DNA of 64,000 bases from Thalassomonas actiniarum (GTDB taxonomy: Bacteria; Pseudomonadota; Gammaproteobacteria; Enterobacterales; Alteromonadaceae), in NCBI RefSeq assembly GCF_000948975.2, contig NZ_CP059735.1, forward strand, positions 434,001 through 498,000, in the 5' to 3' direction. Shown one piece after another: positions 25,221 through 34,679 of this stretch. Made by a program: the position numbers and the translations under genes. How positions within the stretch are numbered: the first letter of the stretch is position 1; every line of letters starts with the position of its first letter. Below the pieces are notes generated by a model. That model worked only from the letters and a program-made list of their open reading frames with translations, was not told the origin of the DNA and did not search any database.

Positions 25221-26084
25221 TCAATTTGAGTTTGATTTTGGGGAAAACATGGCTGGTGCCAGGCTTGCCGTATTCGTTTTTATTGGAATAATTTTCATGG
25301 CGGTGTCATATCCTGTTTTAAACAAATGGTATTTTTGATCGTTGCTCATTTTAAAGTCTACTGCAGAGCTCTCGCCGGTATTGATAATGATGGTATTGTG
25401 CCAAAAGGCATCATTGATGTATTCCCGGGAAATGGTGGTCATAAAAGTGCGGATCAATAAGGTGACATAATTGAATATCGGAAATAAGCCCTGGGTATTG
25501 AGTTCGTCATATTCATGCTCTCCCCGCAGGCGAAAACATAATACCGGGGTGCCGCGCTGATCCCAGTCTCTGTGCAGGGCATCTTCCGATAAGATGCTGC
25601 CGTCCACCATTAAATGTTTACCAAAAGTCTTAAAACTGAACACTAAAGGGATCGACATGGAAAAGCGTACCGCTAATGAGACTTTCATTTTCGGGGTATG
25701 CTCGGCATCGAAAATGACGGGTTTGCCGCGTTTAACATCCGTGGCAACGATGTGCAGGTTTCGATCCAGTTGCTCAAAGGTTTTTCCCTGTAGATGTTCA
25801 TCGACCCAGTATTCAAAAGCGTCGCCGGAACTCAGACCACCGTTACGGATCAGCTTAAGCAGGGAGAAGCCCCTGAACTGGCTGTAATCGGTTTTCAGGG
25901 CAATTTCTTTTATCTGTTCTATGCTGAGCCCGGCAGCATATAAGCTGGCGATAATGCTGCCGCCGGAAACCCCCACGAGGTGATTAAACTCTATACTTAA
26001 ATCTTCCAGTGCTTTAATGATCCCTATATGTGCCGGTAAGCGGGTTCCTCCTCCCGCCAGAATAGGTATAATTCTGTTTGCCAT
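25221..26084 (-). CDS. Patatin-like phospholipase
   Basis: A 287-residue patatin-fold lipid acyl hydrolase. It shows the oxyanion-hole segment AGGGTRLPAHIG, the nucleophile elbow GVSGGS with Ser40, and the catalytic Asp161 in MVDGSIL. GGGTRL departs from the usual GGGxRG by losing the last glycine. No signal peptide is seen, so it acts in the cytoplasm or at the inner membrane. It lies upstream of, and in the same direction as, the exosortase-associated acyltransferase, so lipid or acyl remodelling around the sorting system is an appealing but unproven idea. The divergent protease gene starts 130 bp away. Confidence 0.88.
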   Translation of the reverse strand: MANRIIPILAGGGTRLPAHIGIIKALEDLSIEFNHLVGVSGGSIIASLYAAGLSIEQIKEIALKTDYSQFRGFSLLKLIRNGGLSSGDAFEYWVDEHLQGKTFEQLDRNLHIVATDVKRGKPVIFDAEHTPKMKVSLAVRFSMSIPLVFSFKTFGKHLMVDGSILSEDALHRDWDQRGTPVLCFRLRGEHEYDELNTQGLFPIFNYVTLLIRTFMTTISREYINDAFWHNTIIINTGESSAVDFKMSNDQKYHLFKTGYDTAMKIIPIKTNTASLAPAMFSPKSNSN

Positions 26085-26214
26085 AAAGCGCCCTCAAAAT
26101 GCTATCAGTAATTATGGTCATTATTAGTAAAATAGCTATTTAGTCTCCCGGATGTGATCGGGTACACTGATAACCATAGCTCATGGGAAGCATTAAGTAG
26201 GGAAGAAGTTATTT

Positions 26215-26979
26215 ATGTTGAAACATTTTTTTGGTCTGTTGCTGACCCTTATGCTGATTTCGCCGTCCGCGCAGGCAAACTTGTCTCAAACTTTGAAAAA
26301 AATCAAACCTTCCGTGGTGGGCATAGGAGTACATACCCCCACCGGCCGGCCGAAAAACGAGTTGCGCGGCACCGGGTTTGTGGTCGGCAACGGCCAGTAT
26401 GTGGTCACCAATGCCCATGTGCTGCCTGGTGAGCTGGATAAATCCCTGAAACAAAGCATGGTGGTCTTTAGCGGCTCAGGTAAAAAACCGAATACCTTAA
26501 AGGCGAGAGTCATTGCCCGCTCCGAATATTATGACCTGGCAGTATTAAAATTTGATGCCCCCGCCTTACCCGCCATGAAGCTTGCCGGCGGTGAGTACCA
26601 GAGTGAGGGCAGTTATGTTGCCTTTACCGGTTTTCCCATAGGTGCTGTGCTGGGCCTATATCCGGTCACCCACAGGGGCATTATCGCCAGCATCACCCCG
26701 AGTGTGGTGCCTGTGGCCGATGCCGGTCAGCTGAGCATTAAGATGCTAAAACGCATGCGTGACCCTTATCTGGTGTACCAGCTTGACGCTACCGCGTATC
26801 CCGGCAACAGCGGCAGCGCCCTTTATGATATCGGCAGCGGTGAGGTGATAGGCATTATCAATAAGGTGTTTGTGCAGCAGACCAAAGAAGCAGTGATCAG
26901 CAATCCCAGCGGGATTACCTATGCCATCCCGGTTAAACATTTAAGAGATTTACTAACCGAACATAAGGTTGCCTATTAA
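26215..26979 (+). CDS. Trypsin-like serine protease (HtrA/S1C type), exported
   Basis: A 254-residue protease with a signal peptide (MLKHFFGLLLTLMLISPSAQA). The catalytic triad is visible: His68 in VVTNAHVLPG, Asp107 in YYDLAVLKF and Ser199 in YPGNSGSALYD. It lacks a PDZ domain, so it is shorter than DegP/DegS and comparable to minimal trypsin-like periplasmic proteases. It is divergent from the patatin gene and convergent with yibQ. Substrate unknown. It could process secreted or envelope proteins, but nothing links it specifically to the PEP-CTERM proteins. Confidence 0.9.
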   Translation: MLKHFFGLLLTLMLISPSAQANLSQTLKKIKPSVVGIGVHTPTGRPKNELRGTGFVVGNGQYVVTNAHVLPGELDKSLKQSMVVFSGSGKKPNTLKARVIARSEYYDLAVLKFDAPALPAMKLAGGEYQSEGSYVAFTGFPIGAVLGLYPVTHRGIIASITPSVVPVADAGQLSIKMLKRMRDPYLVYQLDATAYPGNSGSALYDIGSGEVIGIINKVFVQQTKEAVISNPSGITYAIPVKHLRDLLTEHKVAY

Positions 26980-27025
26980 CTTCAAGTTATTCGCCCGAGC
27001 TTTTTGCCTTAACCGGTTTTGGGAC

Positions 27026-27796
27026 TTAGTCGGCTTTATTTGCTTTGGCTGTTTTGGTTTTAACTTTTGCGCTATATTGATCTGCCGCCAAGGCCGATAG
27101 CGGCACCAGGCTGATATTATGCTCGGCCAGTGTCGGCAGCAAGGCGGTCAAGGCGTCTATGGTTTCCGGGTGGGGATGGGCGATCGCAACCGCACTCTGA
27201 TAGGTCTTGGCCAGCAGGATCAATTCGTTAAATTGCCCGCTGATATATTCATCGGATAGCTGGTTGTCGAGAAAGACATGGCGGTTGAGGCTAGGCACGC
27301 CATAATCCCGGGCGATTTCCCGTCCCCGGCTGTATTCTGTGGTCAGGCTGTCGAGAAACAGCAGATCCCGCTCTTTCAGGAACTCCATGACCCAGGACAT
27401 GGGACGATACAGTTGCGTTAATAAGCTGCCCATATGGTTATTGATGCCGATGGCAAAAGGGATCTCTTCAAAAGAGCGTTTCAGGCTGGCGCGGATTTTT
27501 TCTTCGCTCATTTTATGGGTCAGGGCCCCGGGTCCCAGGCGTTTGCCGTTTTCCGACTCCATCGGGATGTGCAGCAGGATATCCTTATTTTGCTGGTAGG
27601 CCTGCAGGGCCAGGGTTTGCCCGTACGGGGTCTGGGGCAAGATGGAAAAGGTAATATCCCCGGGTAACTCCAGGGCCCGGCTATCGGTTTGCCGGTAGCC
27701 GATATCGTCGATCACTATGGCAATGCGATTTTCTGCTGCCGTAACAGCGGCAAAAAAGCACAGGGATAAAAAACAAAAGCGCAAACGTGAAATCAT
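27026..27796 (-). CDS. yibQ: Divergent polysaccharide deacetylase family protein YibQ
   Basis: A 256-residue periplasmic protein with a signal peptide (FCFLSLCFFAAVTAA). It begins the mature part with NRIAIVIDDIGYRQTD and continues with ILLHIPMES, IGINNHMGSLL and VAIAHPHPET, the hallmarks of the YibQ/DUF610 branch of the NodB superfamily. The aspartates and histidines that would bind metal are retained. Its function in cells is not well known. It follows envC (62 bp) and gpmI, the same order as in Escherichia coli (gpmM-envC-yibQ), which supports the assignment and suggests cell-wall-related work. Confidence 0.9.
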   Translation of the reverse strand: MISRLRFCFLSLCFFAAVTAAENRIAIVIDDIGYRQTDSRALELPGDITFSILPQTPYGQTLALQAYQQNKDILLHIPMESENGKRLGPGALTHKMSEEKIRASLKRSFEEIPFAIGINNHMGSLLTQLYRPMSWVMEFLKERDLLFLDSLTTEYSRGREIARDYGVPSLNRHVFLDNQLSDEYISGQFNELILLAKTYQSAVAIAHPHPETIDALTALLPTLAEHNISLVPLSALAADQYSAKVKTKTAKANKAD

Positions 27797-27857
27797 AAAT
27801 ATTATTATTGGTTATGTTAATTAACGTTAGCCGTTGAGTCTCTGCGGCTGATTTAAG

Positions 27858-28994
27858 TTACTGGCACCAGAGTTTGGGGTTTTTTGCCTGCCCCCGGTGG
27901 CGTACTTCAAAATATAAGCCGGAGCGGTTTTGGCCGCCACTTTGCCCGACCAGGGCAATGACTTCACCGGTTTCCACCCGGTCACCGACATTTTTTAACA
28001 GCGTCTGGTTATGCCCGTATAAACTCATATAACCGTTGCCGTGATCGATCACGGTAACCAGGCCATAACCCTTGAGCCAGTCGGAAAACAATACGGTGCC
28101 ATTATGTATGGTTTGTACCTGGCGGCCAATAGGCGCAGACAACAAAACCCCTTTCCACTTCAGGTAACCCTGCTTTTTACTGCCAAAGGTATGCAATATT
28201 TTGCCTTTTACCGGCCAGGATAATTTATGTTTTAACTGCCCCAGGCCGTTTAAGTTGGTTTCTGCCTTGACCAGTTTCTCCAGCTCTTTCAGTGCCTGTA
28301 CCAGGTTGGCTTCTTCGGCTTCGAGTTTCGCCAGTTGCTGTTTATTATTGAGCAATTGTGCTTTAAGGGCGCTTAAGGTTTGCTTGCGTTTTTGTTTGTT
28401 TTCCTGCAGCGCAACCTGTTGCTGTTTCTGTGTGTTTTGCAGGGCAAGCAACTTGTTGCTGTGCTCCTGGTGCTCTGTAGTGACCTGCAGCAGGCTGCTT
28501 AAGGTTGTCTGGAAGCGTTCAATTTCCTGGACCCTGGCATCGTTAATGTATTGGTAATAACTCAGGGTTCTTTGAATCTTGGTGGTTTGTTCCTGGTTTA
28601 ACAACAGTTTCAGGTAATCGTGATGGCCGGTGGAATAGACGGTTCTCAGCTGGTGGGCCAGCAATTGCTCCTGGCGGGATTTTTGCTGCTGGAGTTGTTG
28701 TTTTTCTTTGGCCAGCTGAGTGAGTTTTTGTTGTGTTTGCTGATAGTCGCCGGCGGTATCATTGATGGCCCGGGCAATTTTGGCTACCGCCAAATCGTCT
28801 TTTTTCAGCTGCTTTTCCAGTTGGGCGCGTTTTTTGTCTTTTTCGGCGATGGCCGATTTCTGCTCGGCGATGGCTTTTTGTATTTGCGACAACTGCCGGT
28901 TGGGGTCCTGATCCCGGTTATCCTCCGCCGCCAGTGCCGTACAAGCTAAGTTGTACAGCAGCAGGGCGAGTAGTAACTGCAAAGTCAAGGACAT
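27858..28994 (-). CDS. envC: Murein hydrolase activator EnvC
   Basis: A 378-residue periplasmic protein. It has a signal peptide (LLALLLYNLACTALA), a long coiled coil (about residues 30-250, rich in Gln, Lys and Glu), and a C-terminal LytM/M23 domain (about 260-378: GKILHTFGSKKQGYLKWKG, then VIDHGNGYMSLYGHN). The metal-binding HxxxD of active M23 peptidases is absent (FGSKKQGYLKW), as expected for EnvC, which activates AmiA/AmiB-class amidases at the division site rather than cutting peptidoglycan itself. A likely partner amidase is encoded at 56383-57702. It lies 14 bp downstream of gpmI. Confidence 0.93.
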   Translation of the reverse strand: MSLTLQLLLALLLYNLACTALAAEDNRDQDPNRQLSQIQKAIAEQKSAIAEKDKKRAQLEKQLKKDDLAVAKIARAINDTAGDYQQTQQKLTQLAKEKQQLQQQKSRQEQLLAHQLRTVYSTGHHDYLKLLLNQEQTTKIQRTLSYYQYINDARVQEIERFQTTLSSLLQVTTEHQEHSNKLLALQNTQKQQQVALQENKQKRKQTLSALKAQLLNNKQQLAKLEAEEANLVQALKELEKLVKAETNLNGLGQLKHKLSWPVKGKILHTFGSKKQGYLKWKGVLLSAPIGRQVQTIHNGTVLFSDWLKGYGLVTVIDHGNGYMSLYGHNQTLLKNVGDRVETGEVIALVGQSGGQNRSGLYFEVRHRGQAKNPKLWCQ

Positions 28995-29008
28995 GCCGGC
29001 AGTGCTCG

Positions 29009-30553
29009 TTAGTTATCCAGCGTCATCAATACCGAGCCTGTCATTTCTTTTGGCTGCTCCAGCCCCATCAGGTGCAGTAAGGTCGGGGAGATGTCACTTA
29101 AGGTGCCGTTTTGTGCCGGTGTTGCCTGACGGCCGACATAAATTAAAGGCACAGGTTCGCAGGTATGGGCGGTATGGGCCTGGCCGGTCTCGCTGTTGGT
29201 CATTTGTTCGGCATTGCCGTGATCTGCGGTGATCAAACACTCGCCGCCGGTTTTTTGCAGGGCATCAACGACACGTCCTATCGAACGGTCAACGGCTTCA
29301 CAGGCCTGGACCGCGGCATCGAATTTTCCGGTGTGGCCTACCATATCGCCGTTGGGATAGTTACAGACGATAAAATCGAACTCGCCGCTTTCGATGGCGG
29401 ACACCAGTTTGTCGGTTAATAATGCTGAGTTCATTTCCGGTTGCATATCATAGGTAGCGACCTGGGGAGAGGGCACCAAAATACGCTGCTCGCCCTCGAA
29501 AACCGCTTCTTTACCGCCACTGAAGAAAAACGACACATGGGCGTATTTTTCGGTTTCGGAAATGCGCAGCTGGGTTTTGTTGTGTTTAGCCAGCCATTCC
29601 CCGAGTACGTTTTCCAGCTCAACCGCCGGAAAAGCGCAGCTGGTGTCTATATCGGCGGCATATTCGGTTAACATCACAAAATCGGCAATCGCCGGCACTT
29701 TTTTGCGCGCAAAACCGTTGAAATCGGCATCGGTAAAGCTGCGGGTGAACTGACGTGCACGGTCTGCGCGAAAGTTCATAAAGATCAGCGCATCGCCGTC
29801 GTTTACTGTTATCGCCTTACCTTCAGGGCCTAGAATAACGCTGGGGGAGACAAATTCATCGTTTTCATCCCGGGCGTAGGCCTCGCTCAGTGCCGAGACC
29901 GCATCCGGGTATTGGTATTTGGCTTCACCGCATACCATCAGGTTATAGGCGGCTTCCACGCGCTCCCAGCGCTGATCCCTGTCCATGGCGTAATAGCGGC
30001 CGCTGATTGACGCTATCTGGCCGCAGCCGGACTCGCTGAGCTTGTCCTGCACCTTGATTAGCGAGCTTTGTGCGCTGCGCGGCGGGGTATCCCGGCCGTC
30101 GAGAAAGGCGTGCAGGTAAATTTTGCCGGCGCCGCGGCTGCGGGCGAGTTCGATCATGGCAATAATATGATCTTCATGGCTATGGACGCCGCCGGGGGAA
30201 AGCAAGCCAAAGATATGGACCGCCTTGCCCTGTTCGGTAGCAAGGTCAACCGCCCGGCACAGCGCCGGATTTTGCTGAAATTCTTTATCGTCTATGGCTT
30301 TGGTGATGCGGGTGAAGTCCTGGTAAACGGTACGTCCGGCGCCCAGGTTGACATGACCGACTTCGGAATTGCCCATTTGCCCTTCGGGCAGGCCGACCGC
30401 CATGCCTGAGGTATCGATCAGCATATTGGGGTAGTTGGCTTTCAGCTCGTCGAGTACCGGGGTGCTGGCATGATAAATGGCATTAGCGCTGGCATCTTCA
30501 CGATAACCCCAACCGTCTAAAATAATAAGTACCGTGGTTTTTTTGTTAGCCAT
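29009..30553 (-). CDS. gpmI: 2,3-bisphosphoglycerate-independent phosphoglycerate mutase
   Basis: A 514-residue cytoplasmic glycolytic enzyme that interconverts 3- and 2-phosphoglycerate using manganese. It has the N-terminal [13 protein letters not shown] metal site and the nucleophilic Ser in [20 protein letters not shown]. It also has [15 protein letters not shown] and the C-terminal [12 protein letters not shown] choose the ATG at 30553, which has GAGGAA eight bases upstream; the open frame continues to 30646 but the extra residues are not family-like. It is first in a gpmI-envC-yibQ unit and divergent from yibN, the gene order of enterobacteria. Confidence 0.96.
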   Translation of the reverse strand: MANKKTTVLIILDGWGYREDASANAIYHASTPVLDELKANYPNMLIDTSGMAVGLPEGQMGNSEVGHVNLGAGRTVYQDFTRITKAIDDKEFQQNPALCRAVDLATEQGKAVHIFGLLSPGGVHSHEDHIIAMIELARSRGAGKIYLHAFLDGRDTPPRSAQSSLIKVQDKLSESGCGQIASISGRYYAMDRDQRWERVEAAYNLMVCGEAKYQYPDAVSALSEAYARDENDEFVSPSVILGPEGKAITVNDGDALIFMNFRADRARQFTRSFTDADFNGFARKKVPAIADFVMLTEYAADIDTSCAFPAVELENVLGEWLAKHNKTQLRISETEKYAHVSFFFSGGKEAVFEGEQRILVPSPQVATYDMQPEMNSALLTDKLVSAIESGEFDFIVCNYPNGDMVGHTGKFDAAVQACEAVDRSIGRVVDALQKTGGECLITADHGNAEQMTNSETGQAHTAHTCEPVPLIYVGRQATPAQNGTLSDISPTLLHLMGLEQPKEMTGSVLMTLDN

Positions 30554-30785
30554 GACAATTCCTCTATGATAACTGAAAGCAAATTTAGCTGGCGGACATT
30601 GTACACGGATAGCGAGATATCGCCAGTTGGCGTCGCTTTTTTTCACCGTTTTTCAGGGGGATTTTTGTAACAACTTACCCTGACCGGCTTTTCTTGCCAC
30701 GATCGACGCCGGGATACTTTTCTTTGCCGCATTAGCCTGTATACTGTGGCAGTTTTACAATGTATCTACAATAGCGGTCTAATTT

Positions 30786-31217
30786 ATGGAACAACTTATT
30801 GCCTTTGCCGGTAACCATCCCATGTTAAGCATGATATGGCTGATACTGGTGATTTTGCTGATCGGCACCAGTATCAAAATGAAATTGTCGCCGATTAAAG
30901 CGATTACCCCACAAGAGCTGACTTTCCTGGTGAATCGGGAAGACGGGGTCGTGGTGGATATCCGCACAGAAAAAGAGTTTAAAACCAGTCATATCCTGGA
31001 CTCGATCAATCTTTCCAATGAAAAAATTAGCAATAATGACTTTGTCAGCCTTGAAAAGCATAAAGATAAACCCATTATTGTGGTATGTGCCGCTGGTATG
31101 ACCGCGGGTAAAGTGGCTAATCAGCTGTTAAAAGCCGGCTTCTCTAAAGTGAGTCTACTTAAGGGGGGCATGGGGGCATGGTCGGGGGCCGGATTGCCGG
31201 TCGCCAAAGGTAAGTAG
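30786..31217 (+). CDS. yibN: Membrane-anchored rhodanese-like protein YibN
   Basis: A 143-residue protein with one N-terminal membrane helix (about residues 14-30, MIWLILVILLIGTSI) and a rhodanese domain. The active loop is VVCAAGMTAGK, with a catalytic Cys. Such proteins are thought to move sulfane sulfur or sense redox state; YibN has been linked to membrane protein biogenesis in E. coli. It starts a yibN-grxC-secB-gpsA unit with short gaps (8 bp to grxC), the standard order in gammaproteobacteria, which makes the assignment firm. Confidence 0.92.
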   Translation: MEQLIAFAGNHPMLSMIWLILVILLIGTSIKMKLSPIKAITPQELTFLVNREDGVVVDIRTEKEFKTSHILDSINLSNEKISNNDFVSLEKHKDKPIIVVCAAGMTAGKVANQLLKAGFSKVSLLKGGMGAWSGAGLPVAKGK

Positions 31218-31225
31218 AGGTAATT

Positions 31226-31483
31226 GTGGTAGCGGTAGATATTTATACTAAAGAGTATTGTCCTTATTGCGTCAGGGCCAAGGCCTTGCTGACGCAAAAA
31301 CAAGTCAGTTTCAGAGAAATAAAAATCGACGAAAATCCGGGATTAAGACCCGAGATGATTGAGCGCAGCAAGGGCGGTACTACGGTACCACAGATCTTTA
31401 TTAACGATGCCCATGTCGGCGGTTGTGACGATTTAATGGCATTAGAAGCCAGTAATAACTTAGACAGCCTGCTAAAGGCATAA
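31226..31483 (+). CDS. grxC: Glutaredoxin 3
   Basis: An 85-residue cytoplasmic glutaredoxin with the CPYC active site (residues 12-15), the TVPQIF cis-proline segment and the GGCDDL glutathione site. The start codon is GTG at 31226, with AGAGG seven bases upstream. It reduces disulfides and mixed glutathione disulfides using glutathione. It sits between yibN and secB as in E. coli. A second Cys in GGCDDL is typical of Grx3. Confidence 0.95.
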   Translation: MVAVDIYTKEYCPYCVRAKALLTQKQVSFREIKIDENPGLRPEMIERSKGGTTVPQIFINDAHVGGCDDLMALEASNNLDSLLKA

Positions 31484-31579
31484 TCGAACTTAAGCCGGGT
31501 ATTAACGCCGGGGTTAAATAAATAATAATATTCAGGCGTCAGATTTATGATGGCGCCCCATTAAAACAGGATGATTAAC

Positions 31580-32086
31580 ATGGCTGACGAAATTCAAAAC
31601 GGCTCAGAAACCGGCGCAGAACAAGCGGCGCCACAATTTGCGATTCAACGCGTATATACCAAAGATATTTCTTTTGAAACGCCAAATTCTCCGGCGATTT
31701 TTCAAAAAGAATGGAAGCCGGAAATTAAGCTGGACTTAGACACACGTTCAGCCAAGTTGGCGGATGATACCTATGAAGTTGTTTTGGCCCTGACGGTTAC
31801 CGCGACAGTTGAAGGGCAAACCGCCTTTTTAGCCGAAGTACAGCAAGCGGGTATCTTTACTATCGGTAACTTACCGGAAGCACAATTAGCCCACACCATT
31901 GGCGCCTTCTGTCCGACTACCTTGTTCCCGTATGCCCGTGAAGCGGTATCCAGCCTGGTTAACCGCGGTTCTTTCCCGCAGTTGAACCTGGCGCCGGTTA
32001 ACTTTGACGCCTTATTTGCTTCTTACGTGCAAAAACGCGCCGCAGATGCTGAAGCAGGCGCAGCAACAAGCACAGAAACCCATTAA
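31580..32086 (+). CDS. secB: Protein-export chaperone SecB
   Basis: Homotetrameric cytosolic chaperone that keeps precursors unfolded and passes them to SecA. The protein (168 residues from the ATG at 31580; an in-frame ATG is also at 31571) contains [19 protein letters not shown] and [21 protein letters not shown] as well as [17 protein letters not shown], all diagnostic of SecB. I prefer 31580 because AGGA lies at a normal distance. It is followed 6 bp later by gpsA, as in enterobacteria. The Sec route it serves would also export the PEP-CTERM precursors. Confidence 0.96.
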   Translation: MADEIQNGSETGAEQAAPQFAIQRVYTKDISFETPNSPAIFQKEWKPEIKLDLDTRSAKLADDTYEVVLALTVTATVEGQTAFLAEVQQAGIFTIGNLPEAQLAHTIGAFCPTTLFPYAREAVSSLVNRGSFPQLNLAPVNFDALFASYVQKRAADAEAGAATSTETH

Positions 32087-32092
32087 TTCTTA

Positions 32093-33100
32093 ATGAGCTC
32101 AGAACAAGCAAAAATTGTTGTGCTCGGCGCCGGATCTTATGGTACGGCGCTGGCGATTTGTCTGGCGCGCAATGGTCATAAAACCTTGCTTTGGGGCCGG
32201 GATCAGGCGCATGTGGCACAAATGGCGGCCAGCCGGGATAATCAGCGTTATCTGCCGGATGTTGCTTTTCCGGAGGCTTTACAGCTGGAAAGTGATTTGG
32301 CCACTGCGGTCAAGGCCAGTGACAATATTTTAGTGGTCGTGCCCAGCCATGCCTTTGGTGATATGCTTAAGCAGATCAAACCTTATTTGTCTGCCCGCAG
32401 CAAGGTTGCCTGGGCCACTAAAGGTCTGGAGCCGGAAACCGGCCGTTTGTTGCAGGATGTCGCGCGAGAGGCGTTGGGGCAGGATGTTTCCCTGGCGGTG
32501 TTGTCCGGTCCTACCTTTGCCAGAGAAATGGCAGCGGGTTTGCCGACGGCCATCTCGATGTCATCGACAGATGCAAGCTTTGTGACTGAGCTTTCGGACC
32601 TGCTGCATTGCCAGAAGCATTTTCGGGTTTATCTCAATAATGATTTTATCGGGGTGCAGCTTGGCGGCGCCGTCAAGAATGTGATTGCCATCGGCGCCGG
32701 TATGGCCGACGGCATAGGTTTCGGGGCGAATGCCCGTACTGCCTTGATCACCCGCGGCCTGGCGGAAATGACCCGCTTGGGGGAAGCCCTGGGGGCGGAC
32801 GCCAATACCTTTATGGGCATGGCGGGCCTGGGAGATCTGGTGCTGACCTGTACCGATAACCAGTCGCGTAACCGGCGTTTTGGCCTGGCGTTAGGCCAGG
32901 GGAAAGAAGTCGAACAGGCGATGACGGACATTGGTCAGGTGGTGGAAGGTTACCGCAATACCAAAGAAGTTTACCTGCTCGCCCGGCGCATGAAAGTGGA
33001 AATGCCGATCGTCGAACAGGTTTATCAGGTCTTGTATCAGGGCAAAGATGCCAAACTGGCTGCTTCTGATCTGCTGTCGCGCCAGCCTAAGGTTGAATAA
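32093..33100 (+). CDS. gpsA: Glycerol-3-phosphate dehydrogenase (NAD(P)+)
   Basis: A 335-residue cytoplasmic enzyme that makes sn-glycerol-3-phosphate from dihydroxyacetone phosphate for phospholipid synthesis. The N-terminal NAD(P) site is [12 protein letters not shown], the catalytic Lys is in [12 protein letters not shown], and [10 protein letters not shown] and [10 protein letters not shown] are family signatures. It follows secB by 6 bp and ends at a hairpin terminator shared with the convergent trmL gene. Length matches the family. Confidence 0.96.
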   Translation: MSSEQAKIVVLGAGSYGTALAICLARNGHKTLLWGRDQAHVAQMAASRDNQRYLPDVAFPEALQLESDLATAVKASDNILVVVPSHAFGDMLKQIKPYLSARSKVAWATKGLEPETGRLLQDVAREALGQDVSLAVLSGPTFAREMAAGLPTAISMSSTDASFVTELSDLLHCQKHFRVYLNNDFIGVQLGGAVKNVIAIGAGMADGIGFGANARTALITRGLAEMTRLGEALGADANTFMGMAGLGDLVLTCTDNQSRNRRFGLALGQGKEVEQAMTDIGQVVEGYRNTKEVYLLARRMKVEMPIVEQVYQVLYQGKDAKLAASDLLSRQPKVE

Positions 33101-33115
33101 CCCGGTCTGTTTTTT

Positions 33116-33137
33116 ACCGCCTGCAACGCCAGGCGGT
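33116..33137. terminator. Hairpin terminator between gpsA and trmL
   Basis: ACCGCCTG (33116-33123) pairs with CAGGCGGT (33130-33137), followed by ATTGTCTTTTC on the plus strand and preceded by a T-run (AAAAAA on the minus strand). It probably ends transcription from both convergent genes. Confidence 0.75.
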
Positions 33138-33178
33138 ATTGTCTTTTCTGACTGAGCTACAGTCAATAAAATCAGTTT

Positions 33179-33643
33179 TTATACCGCATCGGTGAATCCC
33201 AGCTGACGCCAGGCTTCATAGACAATCACTGCGGCGGCATTGGATAAATTCATGCTGCGGCTGTCCTGTAACATAGGAATGCGGATCTTGTCCTGATCCG
33301 GGATCTGTACCCTGACCTCTTCCGGCAACCCCGATGTTTCCGAGCCGAATAATAAATAATCCCCCTCGGTGAAGTTGACTTCATGATGGTACTTGGTCGC
33401 CTTGGTGGTGATGGCCAAAATACGCTTGGGTTGCTGGTTTTCGACAAAGTCGTTAAAACTTGCGTGTTTCTTGATGGCGGCAAACTCATGGTAATCCAGT
33501 CCGGCGCGGCGCAGGCGTTTATCGTCTACAGAAAAGCCAAGGGGCTCAATCAGATGCAGGCGAAAACCTGAGTTAGCGCAAAGGCGGATGATATTCCCGG
33601 TATTTGGCGGGATCTGAGGTTGAAAAAGAACAACGTCTAACAT
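33179..33643 (-). CDS. trmL: tRNA (cytidine/uridine-2'-O-)-methyltransferase TrmL
   Basis: A 154-residue SPOUT-class methyltransferase that 2'-O-methylates the wobble base (position 34) of leucine tRNAs using S-adenosylmethionine. It shows the family start [19 protein letters not shown], the [11 protein letters not shown] knot segment and the C-terminal [18 protein letters not shown]. It consists only of the SPOUT domain, as is usual for TrmL (YibK). It is encoded convergently to gpsA. Confidence 0.94.
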   Translation of the reverse strand: MLDVVLFQPQIPPNTGNIIRLCANSGFRLHLIEPLGFSVDDKRLRRAGLDYHEFAAIKKHASFNDFVENQQPKRILAITTKATKYHHEVNFTEGDYLLFGSETSGLPEEVRVQIPDQDKIRIPMLQDSRSMNLSNAAAVIVYEAWRQLGFTDAV

Positions 33644-33747
33644 AAAGTCTGCTCAATAAGGATAAATCCCGCTGATTATACCCTGCTTATCCGGAAAGTC
33701 TTCACCGATGTGGAGAATTTTATCGCCAGGGGAGAGGATGATGCTAG

Positions 33748-34674
33748 ATGAACAGAGTTGCTGAAACCGCCGATAACTATGCTTTCTGGGTGCGCCTGGC
33801 CGCCATTGCCTCCTCAGGGACGGCAGTATTACTGGTGGTGATCAAGCTTTATGCCTGGTTCGCCACCGATGCCAGTGCCATGTTGGCATCGGCAACGGAC
33901 TCTATGTTGGATCTCTTTGCCTCGGTAATGAATATCATTATTCTCAGGTTTGCCCTGGCCCCCGCCGATAAAGAGCATAAGTTCGGTCACGGCAAGGCGG
34001 AAAGCCTGGCGGGCTTAGTACAGGCAGCCTTTGTCCTGGGGTCGGCATTATTGTTGTTATTTAACGGTGTCGGCCGTCTGCTCAATCCCCAGCCTGTTGT
34101 GAATGCCGATATTGGTATCTGGGTCACTGTGATCACTATTGTCCTGACCTTGCTGTTGGTGGCTTTTCAGCAATATGTGATCCGTTTAACCCGCTCTGTG
34201 GTGATCAGCGCCGATGCCCTGCATTATAAATCGGATTTATTGCTTAATGTTGGCGTGCTGGTGGCCCTCTTTTTAAGCCAGGGGATCTGGCTGATGGCAG
34301 ATGGCCTTTTTACCATAGGGGTCGGCTGTTACCTGATGTGGGGAGCGGGGCAAATCATCTGGGTCAGCATACACCACTTGATGGATCATGAACTCGAAGA
34401 TGAAGATCTCGCTCAGATCAAAGCCATAGTGCTCAACCATGATGGTGCCCTGGGCATGCATGAACTGCGCACCCGCCAGTCGGGTAATACACGTTTTATC
34501 CAGTTTCACCTGGAGCTGGACGATAACCTTTCTTTGTTAGAAGCCCATGGCATAGGAGAAGAAATCGAGCTCAAGATCAATAAAGCCTTAGCGCCGTGCG
34601 AGGTCTTTATTCACCATGACCCCACCTCTGTGGTACAGAAGGAGCTGGCCCGGGATGAAGCCAGGGTAGATTAA
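33748..34674 (+). CDS. fieF: Cation diffusion facilitator (FieF/YiiP-like)
   Basis: A 308-residue divalent-metal/proton antiporter with six hydrophobic helices and a C-terminal cytoplasmic domain. The transport-site Asp residues are in SATDSMLDLFASV (helix 2) and SADALHYKSDLLLNV (helix 5), and KFGHGKAESLAGL is the helix 2-3 loop signature. The C-terminal part (VIHHDPTS-like FIHHDPTS) carries metal-binding His residues. It likely exports Fe2+ or Zn2+. It starts at ATG 33748; the region upstream has no obvious metal-regulator site. It is convergent with the lipase gene, with only 5 bp between stops. Confidence 0.92.
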   Translation: MNRVAETADNYAFWVRLAAIASSGTAVLLVVIKLYAWFATDASAMLASATDSMLDLFASVMNIIILRFALAPADKEHKFGHGKAESLAGLVQAAFVLGSALLLLFNGVGRLLNPQPVVNADIGIWVTVITIVLTLLLVAFQQYVIRLTRSVVISADALHYKSDLLLNVGVLVALFLSQGIWLMADGLFTIGVGCYLMWGAGQIIWVSIHHLMDHELEDEDLAQIKAIVLNHDGALGMHELRTRQSGNTRFIQFHLELDDNLSLLEAHGIGEEIELKINKALAPCEVFIHHDPTSVVQKELARDEARVD

Positions 34675-34679
34675 GCTCT

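Noticed and set aside
25114-25338. Plus-strand hydrophobic frame over the patatin 3' end
   Set aside because: Antisense to the patatin C-terminus, with no ribosome site and no conserved motif.
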